Assembly: GCA_030604735.1 (NCBI GenBank)
Contig: JAUVVG010000025.1
Location: 1-64,000 of the forward strand
From: Azoarcus sp.
GTDB taxonomy: Bacteria > Pseudomonadota > Gammaproteobacteria > Burkholderiales > Rhodocyclaceae
Length of the DNA stretch: 64,000 nucleotides
Direction of reading: 5' to 3'
How positions within the stretch are numbered: position 1 is the first letter of the stretch; every line of letters starts with the position of its first letter. The position numbers and the translations under genes were made by a program. Below the pieces are notes generated by a model. The model was not told the DNA's origin, searched no databases, and saw only the letters and a program-made list of their open reading frames with translations. Below, piece by piece: positions 44,917 through 58,829 of the stretch.

Positions 44917-46134
44917 TCAGGCTGTCGGCCCTGTCGGCCGGACCGCTTCTATCCGCTGCGGGGGCGGGCGCATGGTCGCTGCCAGCGCAAGCCAGATCAG
45001 GCCGATGACCACGCACACCGCATTGACCGCCTGCGGACCATAGCGCTGGGCCAGGAAACCGCCCAGCATGCCGCCCATGAACAGGCCGATCGACTGCAGG
45101 GTATTGTACACACCGAGTGCCGTTCCCTTGTTCGCCGCCGGTGCGATTTTGGAGATCCACGACGGCTGGGTCGCTTCGAGCACATTGAACGCGACGAAGA
45201 ACAACGTCAGCGACACCACCAGACCCACCAGGCTGCCGCTGAACAGCAACAAGCCGACCTGGACCAGTACGAGCATTATGATAGCGGCATTGAAAACAAA
45301 TTTCATCCGGTCGCGCTTCTCGGCGATGATGATGGCTGGCACCATGACCGCGAACGACACCAGCACCGCGGGCAGATAGACCTTCCAATGCTCGACCAGC
45401 GCCAGCCCGCCGCCTGCGACCAGCGCGGCCGGCACCAGCACCCACATGGTGGTCTGGATCAGGTGTAGCGCGAAGACGCCGAAGTTGAGCCGCATCAGTT
45501 GCCCGTCGCGAAGCACATCACCAAAGCTGCCCGCGACCGGGCGGGGCACCGGCGGGGCGTCCGGTACGATCTTGACCACGACAAAGATCGCACCAGCGGC
45601 GAGCACCGCCGTCAGCCAGAAGATGCCGTCCATGCCAATCCAGGCATAGAGCAGCGGCGCGGCGACCATAGAGAAGGCGAAGACCAGCCCGATGCTCGCG
45701 CCTATCATCGCCATCACCTTGGTGCGGTGCTGGTCACGACTGAGGTCCGCCGCCAGCGCAGTCACCGCGGCCGAGATCGCCCCCGCGCCCTGCAGGACGC
45801 GCCCGACAATGATCATGTGTATGCTGTCCGCGAGCGCGGCCACGACACTACCGAGGACGAAGACCAGCAGGCCGGCGACGATGACCGGCTTGCGACCGAA
45901 ACGGTCGGACGCCGCCCCGAACGCGATCTGCAGAAAAGCCTGGGTCAGCCCGTAGGCCCCGATGGCGAAGCCGACCAGGGTCAGGTTGTCCCCGCCGGGG
46001 ATGGTGTGGGCATGGACCGCGAAGACCGGCAGAATCAGGAACAGGCCGAGCATGCGCAATCCGAAAATGGCGGCCAGGCTCACGCCGGCGCGCCTTTCGG
46101 CGGCGGTCATCGAATCATGCTTGGGGTGTGACAT
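44917..46134 (-). CDS. MFS transporter
   Basis: A 405-residue major facilitator transporter with 12 predicted helices. The motif A segment [17 protein letters not shown] between TM2 and TM3 is present. It lies divergent from uvrA and upstream of ssb, as in many betaproteobacteria. The substrate is unknown; a drug or metabolite exporter is possible. Confidence 0.9.
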   Translation of the reverse strand: MSHPKHDSMTAAERRAGVSLAAIFGLRMLGLFLILPVFAVHAHTIPGGDNLTLVGFAIGAYGLTQAFLQIAFGAASDRFGRKPVIVAGLLVFVLGSVVAALADSIHMIIVGRVLQGAGAISAAVTALAADLSRDQHRTKVMAMIGASIGLVFAFSMVAAPLLYAWIGMDGIFWLTAVLAAGAIFVVVKIVPDAPPVPRPVAGSFGDVLRDGQLMRLNFGVFALHLIQTTMWVLVPAALVAGGGLALVEHWKVYLPAVLVSFAVMVPAIIIAEKRDRMKFVFNAAIIMLVLVQVGLLLFSGSLVGLVVSLTLFFVAFNVLEATQPSWISKIAPAANKGTALGVYNTLQSIGLFMGGMLGGFLAQRYGPQAVNAVCVVIGLIWLALAATMRPPPQRIEAVRPTGPTA

Positions 46135-46256
46135 CGTGGCGCCAACGAAAACAAAGCAGCGATTCTAACAGTCTGCGTTTGTCCGGTACCGACTCGGTTT
46201 GGCCCGAATCGACTTTCTCTCGTATAGTTGCATGTTAGCCAGAGCCTGCTCGAGCC

Positions 46257-49133
<2,877 letters not shown>

Positions 49134-49265
49134 TGCCGATTGGGGGCTTACTGCAACAGACGGGCCCGGACCAGTTGTTGCGATCTGTTTCGCGCCGTGG
49201 GCATGGCCCCCATGGACTGGCGCTTTGGTGCAAAATCTCGACCATGAGCACAATGGAGCCCCAAG

Positions 49266-49565
49266 ATGACTGACGTCCCAGCCGATCCCGCATCGCGCTT
49301 CCTGCAACGGGTCGAACGTCGCGCCCGGTTCCTCCAGACCTTGTTCATCGCGGAGATGGGCGTCTACCTCCCTTCCGACGATGATCAGCGCAAACGTACC
49401 ATCATGTCGCTGGCGAGGATGATCGCACGCACCAGCGAATTACCCCACCTCGGCCCCGACGTATTGCAGAAAGCCTACGAAATCCTCAACGGACACCTCG
49501 AAGCGATGCAAAAAGTTTTGCCGCACGATGTCCAGTACCGTAACCGGGTGAGGCGGCATTGGTAA
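49266..49565 (+). CDS. Conserved-looking hypothetical protein
   Basis: A 99-residue soluble, helical protein (RVERRARFLQTLFIAEMGVYLP, then DDQRKRTIMSLARMIART); no family is recognised. The start ATG follows a short purine-rich stretch. It lies 132 bases after uvrA on the same strand. It looks coding in composition. Confidence 0.65.
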   Translation: MTDVPADPASRFLQRVERRARFLQTLFIAEMGVYLPSDDDQRKRTIMSLARMIARTSELPHLGPDVLQKAYEILNGHLEAMQKVLPHDVQYRNRVRRHW

Positions 49566-49630
49566 AGTCGGATTGAGCCGGCTCGATGCCCTTTCCCACC
49601 GCAAACCCATCTCGACGCTCGTCGTTGCCC

Positions 49631-50014
49631 TCACGCGTCTAGCGCATACATGCGCAACATATCCAGGCTGACCACCTCCAGCGCTGCACTGTGTGTCGCG
49701 GCCAGCACCACCGGGGGCGCGACGCCGGCTTCATAGGCTTCACGCCACCTCAAAGCACAGAGACACCACCGGTCGCCCGGAGTGAGTCCGGCAAATCGGT
49801 ACTCGGGCCGCGGCGTACTCAGATCATTGCCACGCGACCGCGAGAATGCCAGAAACGCCTCGGTCACCTTCACGCAAATCACGTGCCGCCCGAGATCCTC
49901 GGGCGATGTCTCGCAGCACCCGGTGCGAAAGAAGCCGGTCAGCGGCGAATAGCTGCAGGCGAGCAATGGCCCGCCCAAGACGTTCAATTGCTCATGCGTG
50001 CTCGTATCGCCCAC
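49631..50014 (-). CDS. DUF2237 family protein
   Basis: A 127-residue protein with NVLGGPLLACSYSPLTGF, SRGNDLSTPRPEY and GDRWCLCALRWREA, the characteristic DUF2237 motifs, and conserved cysteines (GCCE, CLC). The start is a GTG at 50014 with AGGAGG 6 bases upstream. The function is unknown. It lies 82 bases downstream of galE on the same strand. Confidence 0.9.
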   Translation of the reverse strand: MGDTSTHEQLNVLGGPLLACSYSPLTGFFRTGCCETSPEDLGRHVICVKVTEAFLAFSRSRGNDLSTPRPEYRFAGLTPGDRWCLCALRWREAYEAGVAPPVVLAATHSAALEVVSLDMLRMYALDA

Positions 50015-50096
50015 GATGCCTCCTGTTTTCTACTGCATCGATCACTGCGAACAGACAGGCCGATGGCGAGATGGTTTCGATAATCCCGAGCCGCCT

Positions 50097-51119
50097 TCAT
50101 CGCTCGACATATCCCTCGGGGTTGAGTGACTGCCAGCGCCAGGCGTCGGCACACATCTCGGCGATGCCCTTCTCCGCTTTCCATCCGAGCAAACGTTCTG
50201 CCAGCGTCGGATCGGCCCAGCAGGCAGCGATGTCGCCGGGTCGGCGTCCGACCACGCGATAGGGGACGGGTCGCCCCGACGCTGTTTCGAAGGCCTCGAC
50301 CACTTCCAGCACACTGTAACCACGTCCGGTGCCCAGGTTGACGATGGCAGGCGAAGGCAGTGATGCCATGCTCTCGAGGGCACACAGGTGTCCTCGGGCG
50401 AGATCCATCACATGAATGTAGTCCCGAACACCGGTGCCGTCGACCGTAGGATAATCCTGACCGAACACCTGTAGCGCGTCCCGTCGGCCGACCGCGACCT
50501 GACTGACGAAAGGCATCAGGTTGTTCGGGATACCTCGGGGGTCCTCCCCGATCTGCCCGCTAGGATGCGCGCCGACCGGATTGAAATAGCGTAGCAGCGC
50601 AAACCGCCAGCGCGGATCGGCCGTCGCGGCATCGCATAAGATCCGCTCTGTCATCCATTTCGACCAACCGTAAGGGTTGGTCGCGCGAGTCGGAAAATCT
50701 TCCTTGATTGGCACACTTTCGGGATCACCGTAAACCGTTGCGGAAGAACTGAACACCAGATCACGCACACCCGCCGAAGCCATCGCATCGACCAGGGCGA
50801 TGGTGCCGGCGACGTTGTTGTCGTAATAAAGCAGCGGCTTCTCGACCGACTCGCCGACCGCCTTCAACGCAGCGAAATGGATGACAGAGTCAATGCGATG
50901 CTCAATCAAAAGTGCCTGGACGCGCTTGCGATCCGACACATCAGCGACGCAGAAGTCCATGACGTTCCGACCGCACAAGGTTTCGACACGGCGGATTGCC
51001 TCGCGGCTCCCATTGCCGAGATTGTCGAGCACGACCACCTCGTGCCCAGCTTCGAGCAACACCAGGCAGGTATGCGAACCGATGTAACCCGCCCCCCCGG
51101 TGACCAGCACATTTGCCAT
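50097..51119 (-). CDS. galE: UDP-glucose 4-epimerase
   Basis: A 340-residue short-chain dehydrogenase-type epimerase with the NAD motif GGAGYIGSH at residues 8-16, the catalytic YGWSK (Tyr/Lys) and the SSATVYG strand with Ser. It interconverts UDP-glucose and UDP-galactose for surface glycans. It is probably cotranscribed with the DUF2237 gene. No other sugar nucleotide genes are adjacent. Confidence 0.95.
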   Translation of the reverse strand: MANVLVTGGAGYIGSHTCLVLLEAGHEVVVLDNLGNGSREAIRRVETLCGRNVMDFCVADVSDRKRVQALLIEHRIDSVIHFAALKAVGESVEKPLLYYDNNVAGTIALVDAMASAGVRDLVFSSSATVYGDPESVPIKEDFPTRATNPYGWSKWMTERILCDAATADPRWRFALLRYFNPVGAHPSGQIGEDPRGIPNNLMPFVSQVAVGRRDALQVFGQDYPTVDGTGVRDYIHVMDLARGHLCALESMASLPSPAIVNLGTGRGYSVLEVVEAFETASGRPVPYRVVGRRPGDIAACWADPTLAERLLGWKAEKGIAEMCADAWRWQSLNPEGYVER

Positions 51120-51223
51120 TACCGCCAGACCTTCCGCAAGACTCGCTCACGCGCTAACATCATCAATATGACGTCCGATCTTACGCGAAGCGCCCGAACT
51201 TGGACATGCCCGGGTCCAGCCAG

Positions 51224-51610
51224 ATGATGGAGTCGAACGATTGCCGTCTCGACAAGTGGTTATGGGCCGCGCGGTTCTTCAAGACGCGAAGCCTGGCCAA
51301 GCAAGCCATCGAAGCCGGCCATGTCCGGATCGCTGGCGAGCGCATCAAGCCCAGTCGAATGCCGAAAGTCGGCGAACTCATCAGCGTCACGAGACATGAC
51401 CAACCCATCGATGTCACGGTTGTCGCCCTATCGACCCAGCGTGGCTCCGCAGCCGTTGCCCAAACACTGTACGAGGAAACTCCTGAGAGTCGGAGCCGGC
51501 GCGAACAGGCCCAGGCCGAACGCCTGCTGAGCCGACAGGACATGCTTGGCGGACGCCGTCCGACCAAGCGCGAGCGCCGTACGCTGGATAGATGGCGTGA
51601 CGGAAGCTAA
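51224..51610 (+). CDS. hslR: S4-domain ribosome-associated heat shock protein Hsp15
   Basis: A 128-residue S4 protein: RLDKWLWAARFFKTRSLAKQAIEAGHVRIAG is the S4 RNA-binding domain of Hsp15, which rescues stalled 50S subunits carrying peptidyl-tRNA. A basic C-terminal tail (RRPTKRERRTLDRWR) follows. Two ATGs (51224 and 51227) are possible starts. It is divergent from galE and convergent with rplQ. Confidence 0.9.
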   Translation: MMESNDCRLDKWLWAARFFKTRSLAKQAIEAGHVRIAGERIKPSRMPKVGELISVTRHDQPIDVTVVALSTQRGSAAVAQTLYEETPESRSRREQAQAERLLSRQDMLGGRRPTKRERRTLDRWRDGS

Positions 51611-51680
51611 GCGGCGCAGCGGACCCGGCGGACCGCGCGATTGAAAGGTGCGGACCGCTACGCCAGAAACAAACAGGCGT

Positions 51681-51710
51681 AAAAAAGGCCGACACCAGGG
51701 TCGGCCCTTT
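51681..51710 (-). terminator. Terminator at the end of the ribosomal/rpoA cluster
   Basis: A 7-base-pair stem (GGCCGAC / GTCGGCC) with a 6-base loop runs into six T on the minus strand, 17 bases after rplQ. On the plus strand a weaker T run may also serve hslR. Confidence 0.85.
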
Positions 51711-51726
51711 TCCAATGCACGAACAC

Positions 51727-52137
51727 TTACGCAGCGCTAGCCTCGGCGACCTGCTCGCTCTCGGCGCCTTCGACCTCTTCCGGACGGTCCATCAGCTCGA
51801 CCAGCGCCATAGGCGCATTGTCGCCATTCCGGAAACCGAACTTCAGGATCCGCAAGTAACCACCCGGACGGGAAGCAAAGCGCGGGCCGAGCTCGTCGAA
51901 AATCTTGACCACCATCTCGCGGTCGCGAAGACGGTTGAAGGCCAGACGGCGGTTGGCCACGGAGGGCTTCTTGCCCAACGTGATCAGCGGCTCGACGACG
52001 CGACGAAGTTCTTTCGCCTTCGGCAGGGTTGTCTTGATCACTTCATGACGCAGCAGCGAGTTGGCCATGTTGCGGAACATCGCCTGACGATGGCTGCTGG
52101 TTCTATTCAGCTTGCGAAGACCGTGACGGTGACGCAT
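51727..52137 (-). CDS. rplQ: 50S ribosomal protein L17
   Basis: 136 residues. [16 protein letters not shown] at the N terminus and [11 protein letters not shown] are L17 signatures. L17 sits near the tunnel exit of the 50S subunit. It is the last gene of the alpha operon after rpoA (27-base gap) and is followed by a terminator. The acidic Glu/Ala-rich C terminus is a betaproteobacterial feature. Confidence 0.97.
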   Translation of the reverse strand: MRHRHGLRKLNRTSSHRQAMFRNMANSLLRHEVIKTTLPKAKELRRVVEPLITLGKKPSVANRRLAFNRLRDREMVVKIFDELGPRFASRPGGYLRILKFGFRNGDNAPMALVELMDRPEEVEGAESEQVAEASAA

Positions 52138-52164
52138 TTCATTACCTCACTTGACCAACGCGCC

Positions 52165-53145
52165 TCAACCGAGCTTCTCGAGCCCGGCCGGCGGCCAGTT
52201 TTCCAGTTTCATTCCCAGCGTCAACCCACGCGTGGCCCACACTTCCTTGATTTCATTCAGCGACTTACGGCCAAGATTCGGGGTCTTCAGCAGTTCGGTT
52301 TCAGTGCGCTGAATCAGGTCACCGATGTAGTAGATGTTCTCGGCCTTGAGGCAGTTCGCCGAACGCACCGTCAGTTCCAGATCATCTACCGGACGCAGCA
52401 AAACCGGATCCGGCTCAGGCTCGTCCGACTTGACCGTGGCGGGTTCCGTACCCTCCAGATCGGCAAAGACCGATAGCTGGTCCATCAGCACGCGCGCCGC
52501 GTATCGAATCGCCTCTTCAGGATCGACCGCACCGTTGGTCTCGATGTCGATCACCAGACGATCCAGGTCGGTACGCTGTTCCACACGGGCACTCTCGACC
52601 ATGTAGCTGACACGGCGAACCGGACTGAACGATGCGTCGAGCATGATGCGGCCGATGCTCTTGTTCTCTTCGTTGACCGGCCGCACATTCGAAGGCTCGT
52701 AACCGCGACCTTCCTGGACCTTGATCTCCATATCGATCTTGCCACCTGGGGCGAGATGCGCGATCACGTGTTCAGGATTGATGATCTCGACGTCGTGACC
52801 GACCTCGATATCGGCAGCGGTCACGACACCATCACCCGCCTTGGACAGGCGGAGCGTCGCTTCAGCACGGTTGTGGAGCTTGAGCACCACGCCTTTGAGG
52901 TTCAACAACACATCGACGATGTCCTCGCGAACACCATCGAGGGTCGAGTACTCGTGAAGCACACCCTCGATGCTGACCTCGGTCGGCGCGCAGCCGGGCA
53001 AGGACGACAACAGAATGCGCCGCAGCGCGTTACCTAGCGTGTGACCGAAGCCTCTTTCGAACGGCTCCATCGTCACGCGGGCCTGGACCGGCGAAACGTT
53101 ATGGACGTCGATGATGCGGGGTTTCAGCAGCGAATTGCTTTGCAT
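52165..53145 (-). CDS. rpoA: RNA polymerase alpha subunit
   Basis: 326 residues. The N-terminal dimerisation domain contains [22 protein letters not shown], and the C-terminal domain (about 245-310) contains [10 protein letters not shown] and [12 protein letters not shown] for UP-element and activator contact. It lies 38 bases after rpsD in the alpha operon, in the standard order rpsM-rpsK-rpsD-rpoA-rplQ. Confidence 0.98.
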   Translation of the reverse strand: MQSNSLLKPRIIDVHNVSPVQARVTMEPFERGFGHTLGNALRRILLSSLPGCAPTEVSIEGVLHEYSTLDGVREDIVDVLLNLKGVVLKLHNRAEATLRLSKAGDGVVTAADIEVGHDVEIINPEHVIAHLAPGGKIDMEIKVQEGRGYEPSNVRPVNEENKSIGRIMLDASFSPVRRVSYMVESARVEQRTDLDRLVIDIETNGAVDPEEAIRYAARVLMDQLSVFADLEGTEPATVKSDEPEPDPVLLRPVDDLELTVRSANCLKAENIYYIGDLIQRTETELLKTPNLGRKSLNEIKEVWATRGLTLGMKLENWPPAGLEKLG

Positions 53146-53183
53146 CAGCAGTTCCTCGGGACTCTATTCTTCAGACGAACCGG

Positions 53184-53813
53184 TTAGCGGGAATACAATT
53201 CCACAACCAGGTTCTCGTTGATCGTCGGCGGCAGCTCGGCGCGTTGCGGGTAAGCCTTGAACACACCCTTGCCAGCCTTCGAGTCCACATCGATCCACTC
53301 GGGGAAACCACGCGACACCGCAGCTTCCAGCGCAGCCTTGACACGCAGCTGACCACGCGAACGCTCGGTCAATTCGACCACATCGCCCGGCTTGACCACG
53401 TAAGACGGGATATTGACCCGCTTGCCATTCACCAGGATGCCGTTGTGACGGACCAGCTGGCGAGACTCAGCACGCGAGGCACCGAAACCCATGCGGTACA
53501 CGACAGAATCCAGACGGCCTTCGAGCAGCTGCAGCAGATTCTCGCCGGTCTGACCCTTGCGGCGATCGGCTTCGGCGTAGACGCGACGGAACTGCCCTTC
53601 AAGGACACCGTACAGGCGGCGGATCTTCTGCTTCTCGCGAAGCTGAACGCCATAGCCCGACATACGGTGACCTGAACGCTGACCGTGCTGGCCAGGCGCA
53701 TAGGAGCGACGCTCGATCGCGCACTTGTCGGTGAAGCACTTCTCACCTTTCAGAAACAGTTTCTCGCCTTCGCGACGGCACTGACGGCACTTGGGATCCA
53801 AATTACGAGCCAC
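53184..53813 (-). CDS. rpsD: 30S ribosomal protein S4
   Basis: 209 residues. The N terminus carries a cysteine cluster ([12 protein letters not shown], then [11 protein letters not shown]) that fits the zinc-binding type of S4. The S4 RNA-binding domain ([20 protein letters not shown]) follows. S4 starts 30S assembly on 16S rRNA and in E. coli represses the alpha operon translationally. Confidence 0.97.
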   Translation of the reverse strand: MARNLDPKCRQCRREGEKLFLKGEKCFTDKCAIERRSYAPGQHGQRSGHRMSGYGVQLREKQKIRRLYGVLEGQFRRVYAEADRRKGQTGENLLQLLEGRLDSVVYRMGFGASRAESRQLVRHNGILVNGKRVNIPSYVVKPGDVVELTERSRGQLRVKAALEAAVSRGFPEWIDVDSKAGKGVFKAYPQRAELPPTINENLVVELYSR

Positions 53814-53827
53814 AATTCAACTCCTTG

Positions 53828-54217
53828 TCAGATACGACGCTTCTTGGGCGGACGGCACCCGTTATGCGGGATCGGCGTGATATCGGTGATGCTCGAAATC
53901 TTGATGCCGAGCGCATTGAGCGCACGCACTGCGGACTCGCGACCCGGGCCGGGGCCCTTGATCCGAACCTCGAGATTCTTGATACCGCACTCCTGGGCCA
54001 CCTTGCCGGCGGCTTCTGCAGCGACCTGTGCGGCGAACGGGGTGCTCTTGCGTGAACCCTTGAAACCGGCCCCGCCCGAGGTAGCCCACGACAGCGCATT
54101 GCCCTGGCGATCGGTGATTGTGATGATGGTGTTGTTGAAGCTCGCATGCACGTGGGCAATGCCCTCGGCAACGTTCTTCTTAACCTTCTTGCGAACTTTC
54201 GCAGCTGTCTTAGCCAT
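53828..54217 (-). CDS. rpsK: 30S ribosomal protein S11
   Basis: 129 residues. [21 protein letters not shown] and [21 protein letters not shown] are S11 motifs, and the C terminus [14 protein letters not shown] is typical. It belongs to the 30S platform. It lies 13 bases after rpsM and 14 before rpsD. Confidence 0.97.
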   Translation of the reverse strand: MAKTAAKVRKKVKKNVAEGIAHVHASFNNTIITITDRQGNALSWATSGGAGFKGSRKSTPFAAQVAAEAAGKVAQECGIKNLEVRIKGPGPGRESAVRALNALGIKISSITDITPIPHNGCRPPKKRRI

Positions 54218-54230
54218 TATTTAACCCCTA

Positions 54231-54596
54231 TCACTTCTTCTTGCCGGCGATCGCCTTGCGCGGACCCTTGCGAGTACGGGCATTGGTACGCGTACGCTGA
54301 CCACGCAACGGCAGACCGCGACGGTGACGGAAGCCGCGATAGCAACCCAGATCCATCAGGCGCTTGATGTTCATCGTCACTTCGCGACGCAGGTCGCCTT
54401 CGACGATGAACTTGCCGACCTCTTCACGCAACCGGTCCATGTCCGACTCGGTCAAGTCTTTCATCTTGACCGAGCGCGCGACACCGGATGCATCGCAAAT
54501 TTGACGTGCACGCGTGCGCCCGATTCCAAAGATGGCAGTCAGCGCGATCTCGGCATGCTTGTGATTGGGAATGTTTACCCCTGCAATACGGGCCAT
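54231..54596 (-). CDS. rpsM: 30S ribosomal protein S13
   Basis: 121 residues. [19 protein letters not shown] and [21 protein letters not shown] are S13 motifs. S13 contacts the A and P site tRNAs in the 30S head. It is the first alpha-operon gene after rpmJ, with a 53-base gap. Confidence 0.97.
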   Translation of the reverse strand: MARIAGVNIPNHKHAEIALTAIFGIGRTRARQICDASGVARSVKMKDLTESDMDRLREEVGKFIVEGDLRREVTMNIKRLMDLGCYRGFRHRRGLPLRGQRTRTNARTRKGPRKAIAGKKK

Positions 54597-54649
54597 TCGT
54601 TTACCCCAAAAAGCGAAACATTAAATTTTAATCTGAACAGACCAGGATA

Positions 54650-54763
54650 TCAACCCTGGCGCTGCTTGTGACGCGGATCCGTGCAGATCACACGAACCAC
54701 GCCTTTGCGGCGAATGATCTTGCAATGACGGCACAGCCGCTTCACCGATGCCTGGACTCTCAT
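54650..54763 (-). CDS. rpmJ: 50S ribosomal protein L36
   Basis: A 37-residue gene missed by the ORF list because of its size: [15 protein letters not shown] followed by the basic ...DPRHKQRQG end. The C11, C14, C27, H32 set is the zinc-binding (C+) form. It lies between infA and rpsM, the betaproteobacterial order. Confidence 0.95.
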   Translation of the reverse strand: MRVQASVKRLCRHCKIIRRKGVVRVICTDPRHKQRQG

Positions 54764-54784
54764 TTTGCTGCTCCTGTTTCTTGA

Positions 54785-55003
54785 TTACTTAGTCCGGAAT
54801 ACGATCCGGGCCTTGGTCAGGTCGTAAGGCGTGAGTTGCACAGTGACCTTGTCACCGGGAAGGATGCGGATATAGTGCATCCGCATTTTTCCCGAGATAT
54901 AGCCGAGAACGATATGGCCGTTTTCCAGCTTTACCCGAAACGTTGCATTGGGAAGGTTCTCTACAACCTCACCTTGCATTTCGATTACGTCTTCCTTCGC
55001 CAT
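54785..55003 (-). CDS. infA: Translation initiation factor IF-1
   Basis: 72 residues forming an S1-like OB fold ([20 protein letters not shown] start; [13 protein letters not shown]). IF-1 binds the 30S A site during initiation. It lies 4 bases after secY and 21 before rpmJ. The position of infA inside the spc cluster is typical of betaproteobacteria. Confidence 0.97.
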   Translation of the reverse strand: MAKEDVIEMQGEVVENLPNATFRVKLENGHIVLGYISGKMRMHYIRILPGDKVTVQLTPYDLTKARIVFRTK

Positions 55004-55007
55004 GTTC

Positions 55008-56333
55008 TCACCTGGTCGGAAGTCCGGAGCCCTTGAAGTTGGCCTTCTTCAGCAGACTCTCGTATTGGTGAGACATCACGTGCGACTGGACCTGGTTCAT
55101 GAAGTCCATCGTCACGACCACGATGATCAGCAGCGAGGTCCCGCCGAAGTAGAACGGCACGTTCCAGCGCAGGATCAGAAATTCGGGCAACAGACAGACC
55201 AGCGTGATATAGACCGCGCCGACCAGCGTGAGCCGGGTCAGGATCTTGTCGATGTAGCGTGCGGTTTGATCGCCCGGACGAATACCGGGAACGAACGCAC
55301 CACTCTTCTTCAAGTTATCAGCCGTGTCCTTCGCATTGAACACCAGCGCGGTGTAGAAGAAGCAGAAGAACACGATCGCAGCCGCATACAACATCACGTA
55401 GATCGGCTGTCCCGGCGCAAGCGTCGATGAGATGTCGCGCAACCAGGTCATGCCGTCACGCGCACCGAACCACTGCCCCAGCGTCGCCGGAAACAGAATG
55501 ATGCTCGACGCGAAGATCGGAGGAATCACCCCCGCCATGTTCAACTTCAGCGGCAGGTGAGAACTTTGACCACCATAGATCTTGTTACCGACCTGACGCT
55601 TGGCATAGTTCACCAGGATCTTGCGCTGCCCCCGCTCGACGAAGACCACGAAGGCGGTCACGACGACAACCAGGACGCAGATCACGAGTGCGGTGAAGGG
55701 ATGCATCGCACCGGTTCTCACCAGCTCGAACAGCCCACCGATCGCGCTGGGCAGACCCGCCACGATACCCGCGAAGATGATCAGAGAAATACCGTTTCCG
55801 ATGCCGCGCTCGGTGATTTGTTCGCCCAGCCACATCAGGAACATCGTGCCGGTGACCAGCGTCGCCACGGTGACGAAGCGGAACATCAGCCCCGGATCCA
55901 GCACCAGACCAGGCTGCGACTCCAGCGCGATCGAGATGCCGATAGCCTGAGCCAGCGCTAGAACCAGTGTGCCGTAGCGCGTGTACTGCGTGATCTTGCG
56001 CCGTCCTGCCTCACCCTCTTTCTTGAGTTGCTCGAGAGCCGGCACCGCCACCGTCATCAACTGCATGATGATCGACGCCGAGATATAAGGCATGATCCCG
56101 AGCGCAAAGATGGTGAAGCGCGACAACGCTCCGCCCGAGAACAGGTTGAAGACACCGAGGATGCCACCAGCTTGCGACTGGAACAGCTCCGCGAGTCGTT
56201 CCGGATCGATGCCGGGCACCGGAATGTGGGCTCCGATGCGATAAACGATCAACGCACCAAGGACGAAGAGAATCCGCTTCTTCAGGTCCCCGAAACGACC
56301 GGTGCTCCCCAACGCGGCTGCAGATTTTGCCAC
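55008..56333 (-). CDS. secY: Preprotein translocase subunit SecY
   Basis: A 441-residue channel of the Sec translocon with ten transmembrane helices. The N-terminal amphipathic [23 protein letters not shown] and [14 protein letters not shown] form the plug region, and the conserved [11 protein letters not shown] and ANNLKK-like [16 protein letters not shown] are seen. It joins SecE and SecG and accepts SecA and ribosomes. It is the last large gene of the spc operon. Confidence 0.97.
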   Translation of the reverse strand: MAKSAAALGSTGRFGDLKKRILFVLGALIVYRIGAHIPVPGIDPERLAELFQSQAGGILGVFNLFSGGALSRFTIFALGIMPYISASIIMQLMTVAVPALEQLKKEGEAGRRKITQYTRYGTLVLALAQAIGISIALESQPGLVLDPGLMFRFVTVATLVTGTMFLMWLGEQITERGIGNGISLIIFAGIVAGLPSAIGGLFELVRTGAMHPFTALVICVLVVVVTAFVVFVERGQRKILVNYAKRQVGNKIYGGQSSHLPLKLNMAGVIPPIFASSIILFPATLGQWFGARDGMTWLRDISSTLAPGQPIYVMLYAAAIVFFCFFYTALVFNAKDTADNLKKSGAFVPGIRPGDQTARYIDKILTRLTLVGAVYITLVCLLPEFLILRWNVPFYFGGTSLLIIVVVTMDFMNQVQSHVMSHQYESLLKKANFKGSGLPTR

Positions 56334-56347
56334 GGTCGATTCCTTGA

Positions 56348-56785
56348 TCAGGCCGTTACCACGGAACCGCCCGCTGCCTCGATGGCAGCCAGCGCGCCCT
56401 TGGTCGCACCAATTCCACGCAAAGTCAGTTTGCGGCTAACCGAGCCCGACAGGATGACCTTCGCGGACTGGGTACCGGCGGGAACGATGCCAGCCTGGAC
56501 CAAAGCAAGCAGGTCGATCTCGTCGATAGGCAGACGATCGAGTTCGGCCAGACGTACCTCGGCGTTTTGCCCGGCAGTCATGGACACGAAGCCACGCTTG
56601 GGAAGGCGCCGCTGCAAAGGCATCTGACCGCCTTCGAAACCGACCTTGTGGAACCCACCGGCACGCGACTTCTGACCCTTGTGACCGCGACCGCAGGTCT
56701 TGCCAAGGCCGCTACCCATGCCACGACCGACGCGACGCGCCGCCTTCTTGGCGCCTTCTGCCGGCTTGATTGTATTCAGTTTCAT
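56348..56785 (-). CDS. rplO: 50S ribosomal protein L15
   Basis: 145 residues. [22 protein letters not shown] and the [17 protein letters not shown] stretch are L15 signatures. It binds 23S rRNA late in assembly. It lies 14 bases upstream of secY and 1 base after rpmD. Confidence 0.97.
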   Translation of the reverse strand: MKLNTIKPAEGAKKAARRVGRGMGSGLGKTCGRGHKGQKSRAGGFHKVGFEGGQMPLQRRLPKRGFVSMTAGQNAEVRLAELDRLPIDEIDLLALVQAGIVPAGTQSAKVILSGSVSRKLTLRGIGATKGALAAIEAAGGSVVTA

Positions 56786-56786
56786 C

Positions 56787-56969
56787 TCAGCCCTCGCTCT
56801 TCACAAGGTACGAGACCTTGTTGATCATCCCGCGCACTTCCGGCGTATCGACAAGCTCGACCGAATGGTTGAGCTTGCGCAGACCGAGACCGCGAACGGT
56901 CGCACGGTGAGATTGCTTGGTACCGATCACACTCTTCACGAGCGTGACCTTGATCTTCTTCTCGGACAT
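56787..56969 (-). CDS. rpmD: 50S ribosomal protein L30
   Basis: 60 residues: [19 protein letters not shown] and [24 protein letters not shown], the whole L30 core. It lies between rpsE and rplO with 1- to 3-base gaps. Confidence 0.97.
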   Translation of the reverse strand: MSEKKIKVTLVKSVIGTKQSHRATVRGLGLRKLNHSVELVDTPEVRGMINKVSYLVKSEG

Positions 56970-56972
56970 GAC

Positions 56973-57500
56973 TTACCCCAGAATCTCTTCGACGGTCTTG
57001 CCGCGCTTGGCAGCAATCTCGGCGGGCGTGCTGATCGCGAGCAGACCATTGATCGTTGCGCGCACGACGTTGTACGGATTGGTTGACCCGATGCACTTGC
57101 AGATCACGTCGGTCACACCCATCACTTCGAACACGGCACGCATCGGGCCACCGGCGATGATGCCGGTACCGCTGGGCGCCGGCTGCATCAATACACGTGA
57201 TGCACCGTGATGACCGATCACCGTGTGCTGCAATGTACCGTTGCGAAGCGAAACCTTTGTCAGCTTGCGCTTGGCTTCGTCCATCGCCTTCTGCACCGCT
57301 ACCGGCACTTCGCGCGACTTGCCCTTGCCCATGCCGATACCGCCGTCACCATCACCCACCACCGTCAGCGCTGCGAAGCCGAGGATACGACCCCCCTTGA
57401 CCACCTTGGTCACGCGGTTGATCGCAACCATCTTCTCGCGAAGGCCGTCATCACGCTCATCCGCGGCTGGCGCACGCTTGTTGCTTTGTTGCTTAGCCAT
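56973..57500 (-). CDS. rpsE: 30S ribosomal protein S5
   Basis: 175 residues with [40 protein letters not shown] and the C-terminal ANGLL-like [21 protein letters not shown]5 lines the mRNA entry pore and influences decoding accuracy. It lies 12 bases after rplR. Confidence 0.97.
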   Translation of the reverse strand: MAKQQSNKRAPAADERDDGLREKMVAINRVTKVVKGGRILGFAALTVVGDGDGGIGMGKGKSREVPVAVQKAMDEAKRKLTKVSLRNGTLQHTVIGHHGASRVLMQPAPSGTGIIAGGPMRAVFEVMGVTDVICKCIGSTNPYNVVRATINGLLAISTPAEIAAKRGKTVEEILG

Positions 57501-57512
57501 ACAAATCCTCGC

Positions 57513-57866
57513 TCAGAACTTGAGGCCGCCTTCGCGGGCGGCATCAGCCAGCGCCTTGACGCGGCCGTGGTAAAGGAAACCTGCACGATCGAAAGACACG
57601 CTTTCGATTCCGGCGGCCTTGGCACGCTCGGCGATCAGCTTGCCAACCAACTCGGCAGCTGCGGTGTTGCCACCATGCTTGACCTGCGAACGGACGTCGG
57701 GCTCCACGGTGGACGCCGAAGCCAGCACACGCGAACGGCAACCCGAGATCACCTGTGCGTAGATGTGTGAGTTGGAACGGAACACAGTCAGGCGCACCGC
57801 TTTCAGTTCTGCGATCTTGGCTCGGGTTTTGCGAGCACGACGCAGGCGAACTTGTTTTTTGTTCAT
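57513..57866 (-). CDS. rplR: 50S ribosomal protein L18
   Basis: 117 residues: [32 protein letters not shown], then [19 protein letters not shown]18 binds 5S rRNA with L5. It lies 12 bases after rplF. Confidence 0.97.
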   Translation of the reverse strand: MNKKQVRLRRARKTRAKIAELKAVRLTVFRSNSHIYAQVISGCRSRVLASASTVEPDVRSQVKHGGNTAAAELVGKLIAERAKAAGIESVSFDRAGFLYHGRVKALADAAREGGLKF

Positions 57867-57878
57867 GACGAACCGCCC

Positions 57879-58412
57879 TTACTTCTTCTTGGTTTCCTTG
57901 AGCACCACCACTTCGTCCGAATAACGGACGCCCTTACCCTTGTAGGGCTCAGGCTGGCGGTACGCCCGCACTTCGGCCGCAACTTGGCCGACCTGCTGCT
58001 TATCGATACCCTTGATCAAGATCTCGGTCTGAGTCGGGGTTTCGACTTTCACGCCTGCCGGCATCTGATGCACGACAGGATGCGAAAAGCCGAGCGTCAG
58101 GTTCAGCTTGTCGCCCTGCGCCTGGGCGCGATAACCCACACCGACCAGGTTGAGCTTACGCTCGAAGCCCTTGGAAACGCCGGTGACCATATTATTCACC
58201 AGGGCGCGCACCGTTCCCGACATCGCACGCGAATTCGCCACGCCTTCATCAGCCTTGCATACCAGCGCATCACCTTCGCGCTCGATGCTGACCCCACCCG
58301 AAACGCGCTGAGTCAGCTCGCCCAACGGACCCTTGACCGTAATCTCAACTGCGCCGATCTTCACATCGACGCCTGCCGGCACGACGACCGGATTTTTTGC
58401 CACTCGAGACAT
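57879..58412 (-). CDS. rplF: 50S ribosomal protein L6
   Basis: 177 residues: [20 protein letters not shown] and the C-terminal [19 protein letters not shown], the L6 signature near the sarcin-ricin loop. It lies 9 bases after rpsH. Confidence 0.97.
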   Translation of the reverse strand: MSRVAKNPVVVPAGVDVKIGAVEITVKGPLGELTQRVSGGVSIEREGDALVCKADEGVANSRAMSGTVRALVNNMVTGVSKGFERKLNLVGVGYRAQAQGDKLNLTLGFSHPVVHQMPAGVKVETPTQTEILIKGIDKQQVGQVAAEVRAYRQPEPYKGKGVRYSDEVVVLKETKKK

Positions 58413-58421
58413 GAGACCCCC

Positions 58422-58817
58422 TTATGCCACGTAGCAGATGACTTCGCCGCCGACGCGACCAGCGCGTGCGGCACGATCGGTCATCACACCGCGCGGCGTC
58501 GAGACGATGGCGACACCCAGGCCGTTGAGCACCTTGGGCAGCTTCTCGCTTCCCTTGTAGATGCGCAAGCCGGGACGGGACACACGCTCGATGCGCTCGA
58601 TCACCGGACGACCCGCGTAATACTTGAGCGCGATATCCAGTTCCGGCTTGGCGCCGTTCTCACGGACACTGAAACCGTCGATGTAACCCTCGTCCTGCAA
58701 TACCTTGGCGATAGCGACCTTCAGCTTCGAACTCGGCATGCAGACATTCAGCTTTTGCGCCTGCTGGCCGTTCCGGATGCGGGTCAACATGTCGGCGATA
58801 GGATCGGACATACTCAT
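58422..58817 (-). CDS. rpsH: 30S ribosomal protein S8
   Basis: 131 residues: [15 protein letters not shown] at the N terminus and [20 protein letters not shown] near the C terminus. S8 is a primary 16S binder and in E. coli represses the spc operon by binding near rplE. It lies 12 bases after rpsN. Confidence 0.97.
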   Translation of the reverse strand: MSMSDPIADMLTRIRNGQQAQKLNVCMPSSKLKVAIAKVLQDEGYIDGFSVRENGAKPELDIALKYYAGRPVIERIERVSRPGLRIYKGSEKLPKVLNGLGVAIVSTPRGVMTDRAARAGRVGGEVICYVA

Positions 58818-58829
58818 TTCATACTCTCC

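Noticed and set aside
46135-46256. LexA box upstream of uvrA
   Set aside because: No CTG-N10-CAG-like palindrome was found; only a weak TTGGCC-N18-TATAGT promoter candidate. SOS control cannot be claimed.
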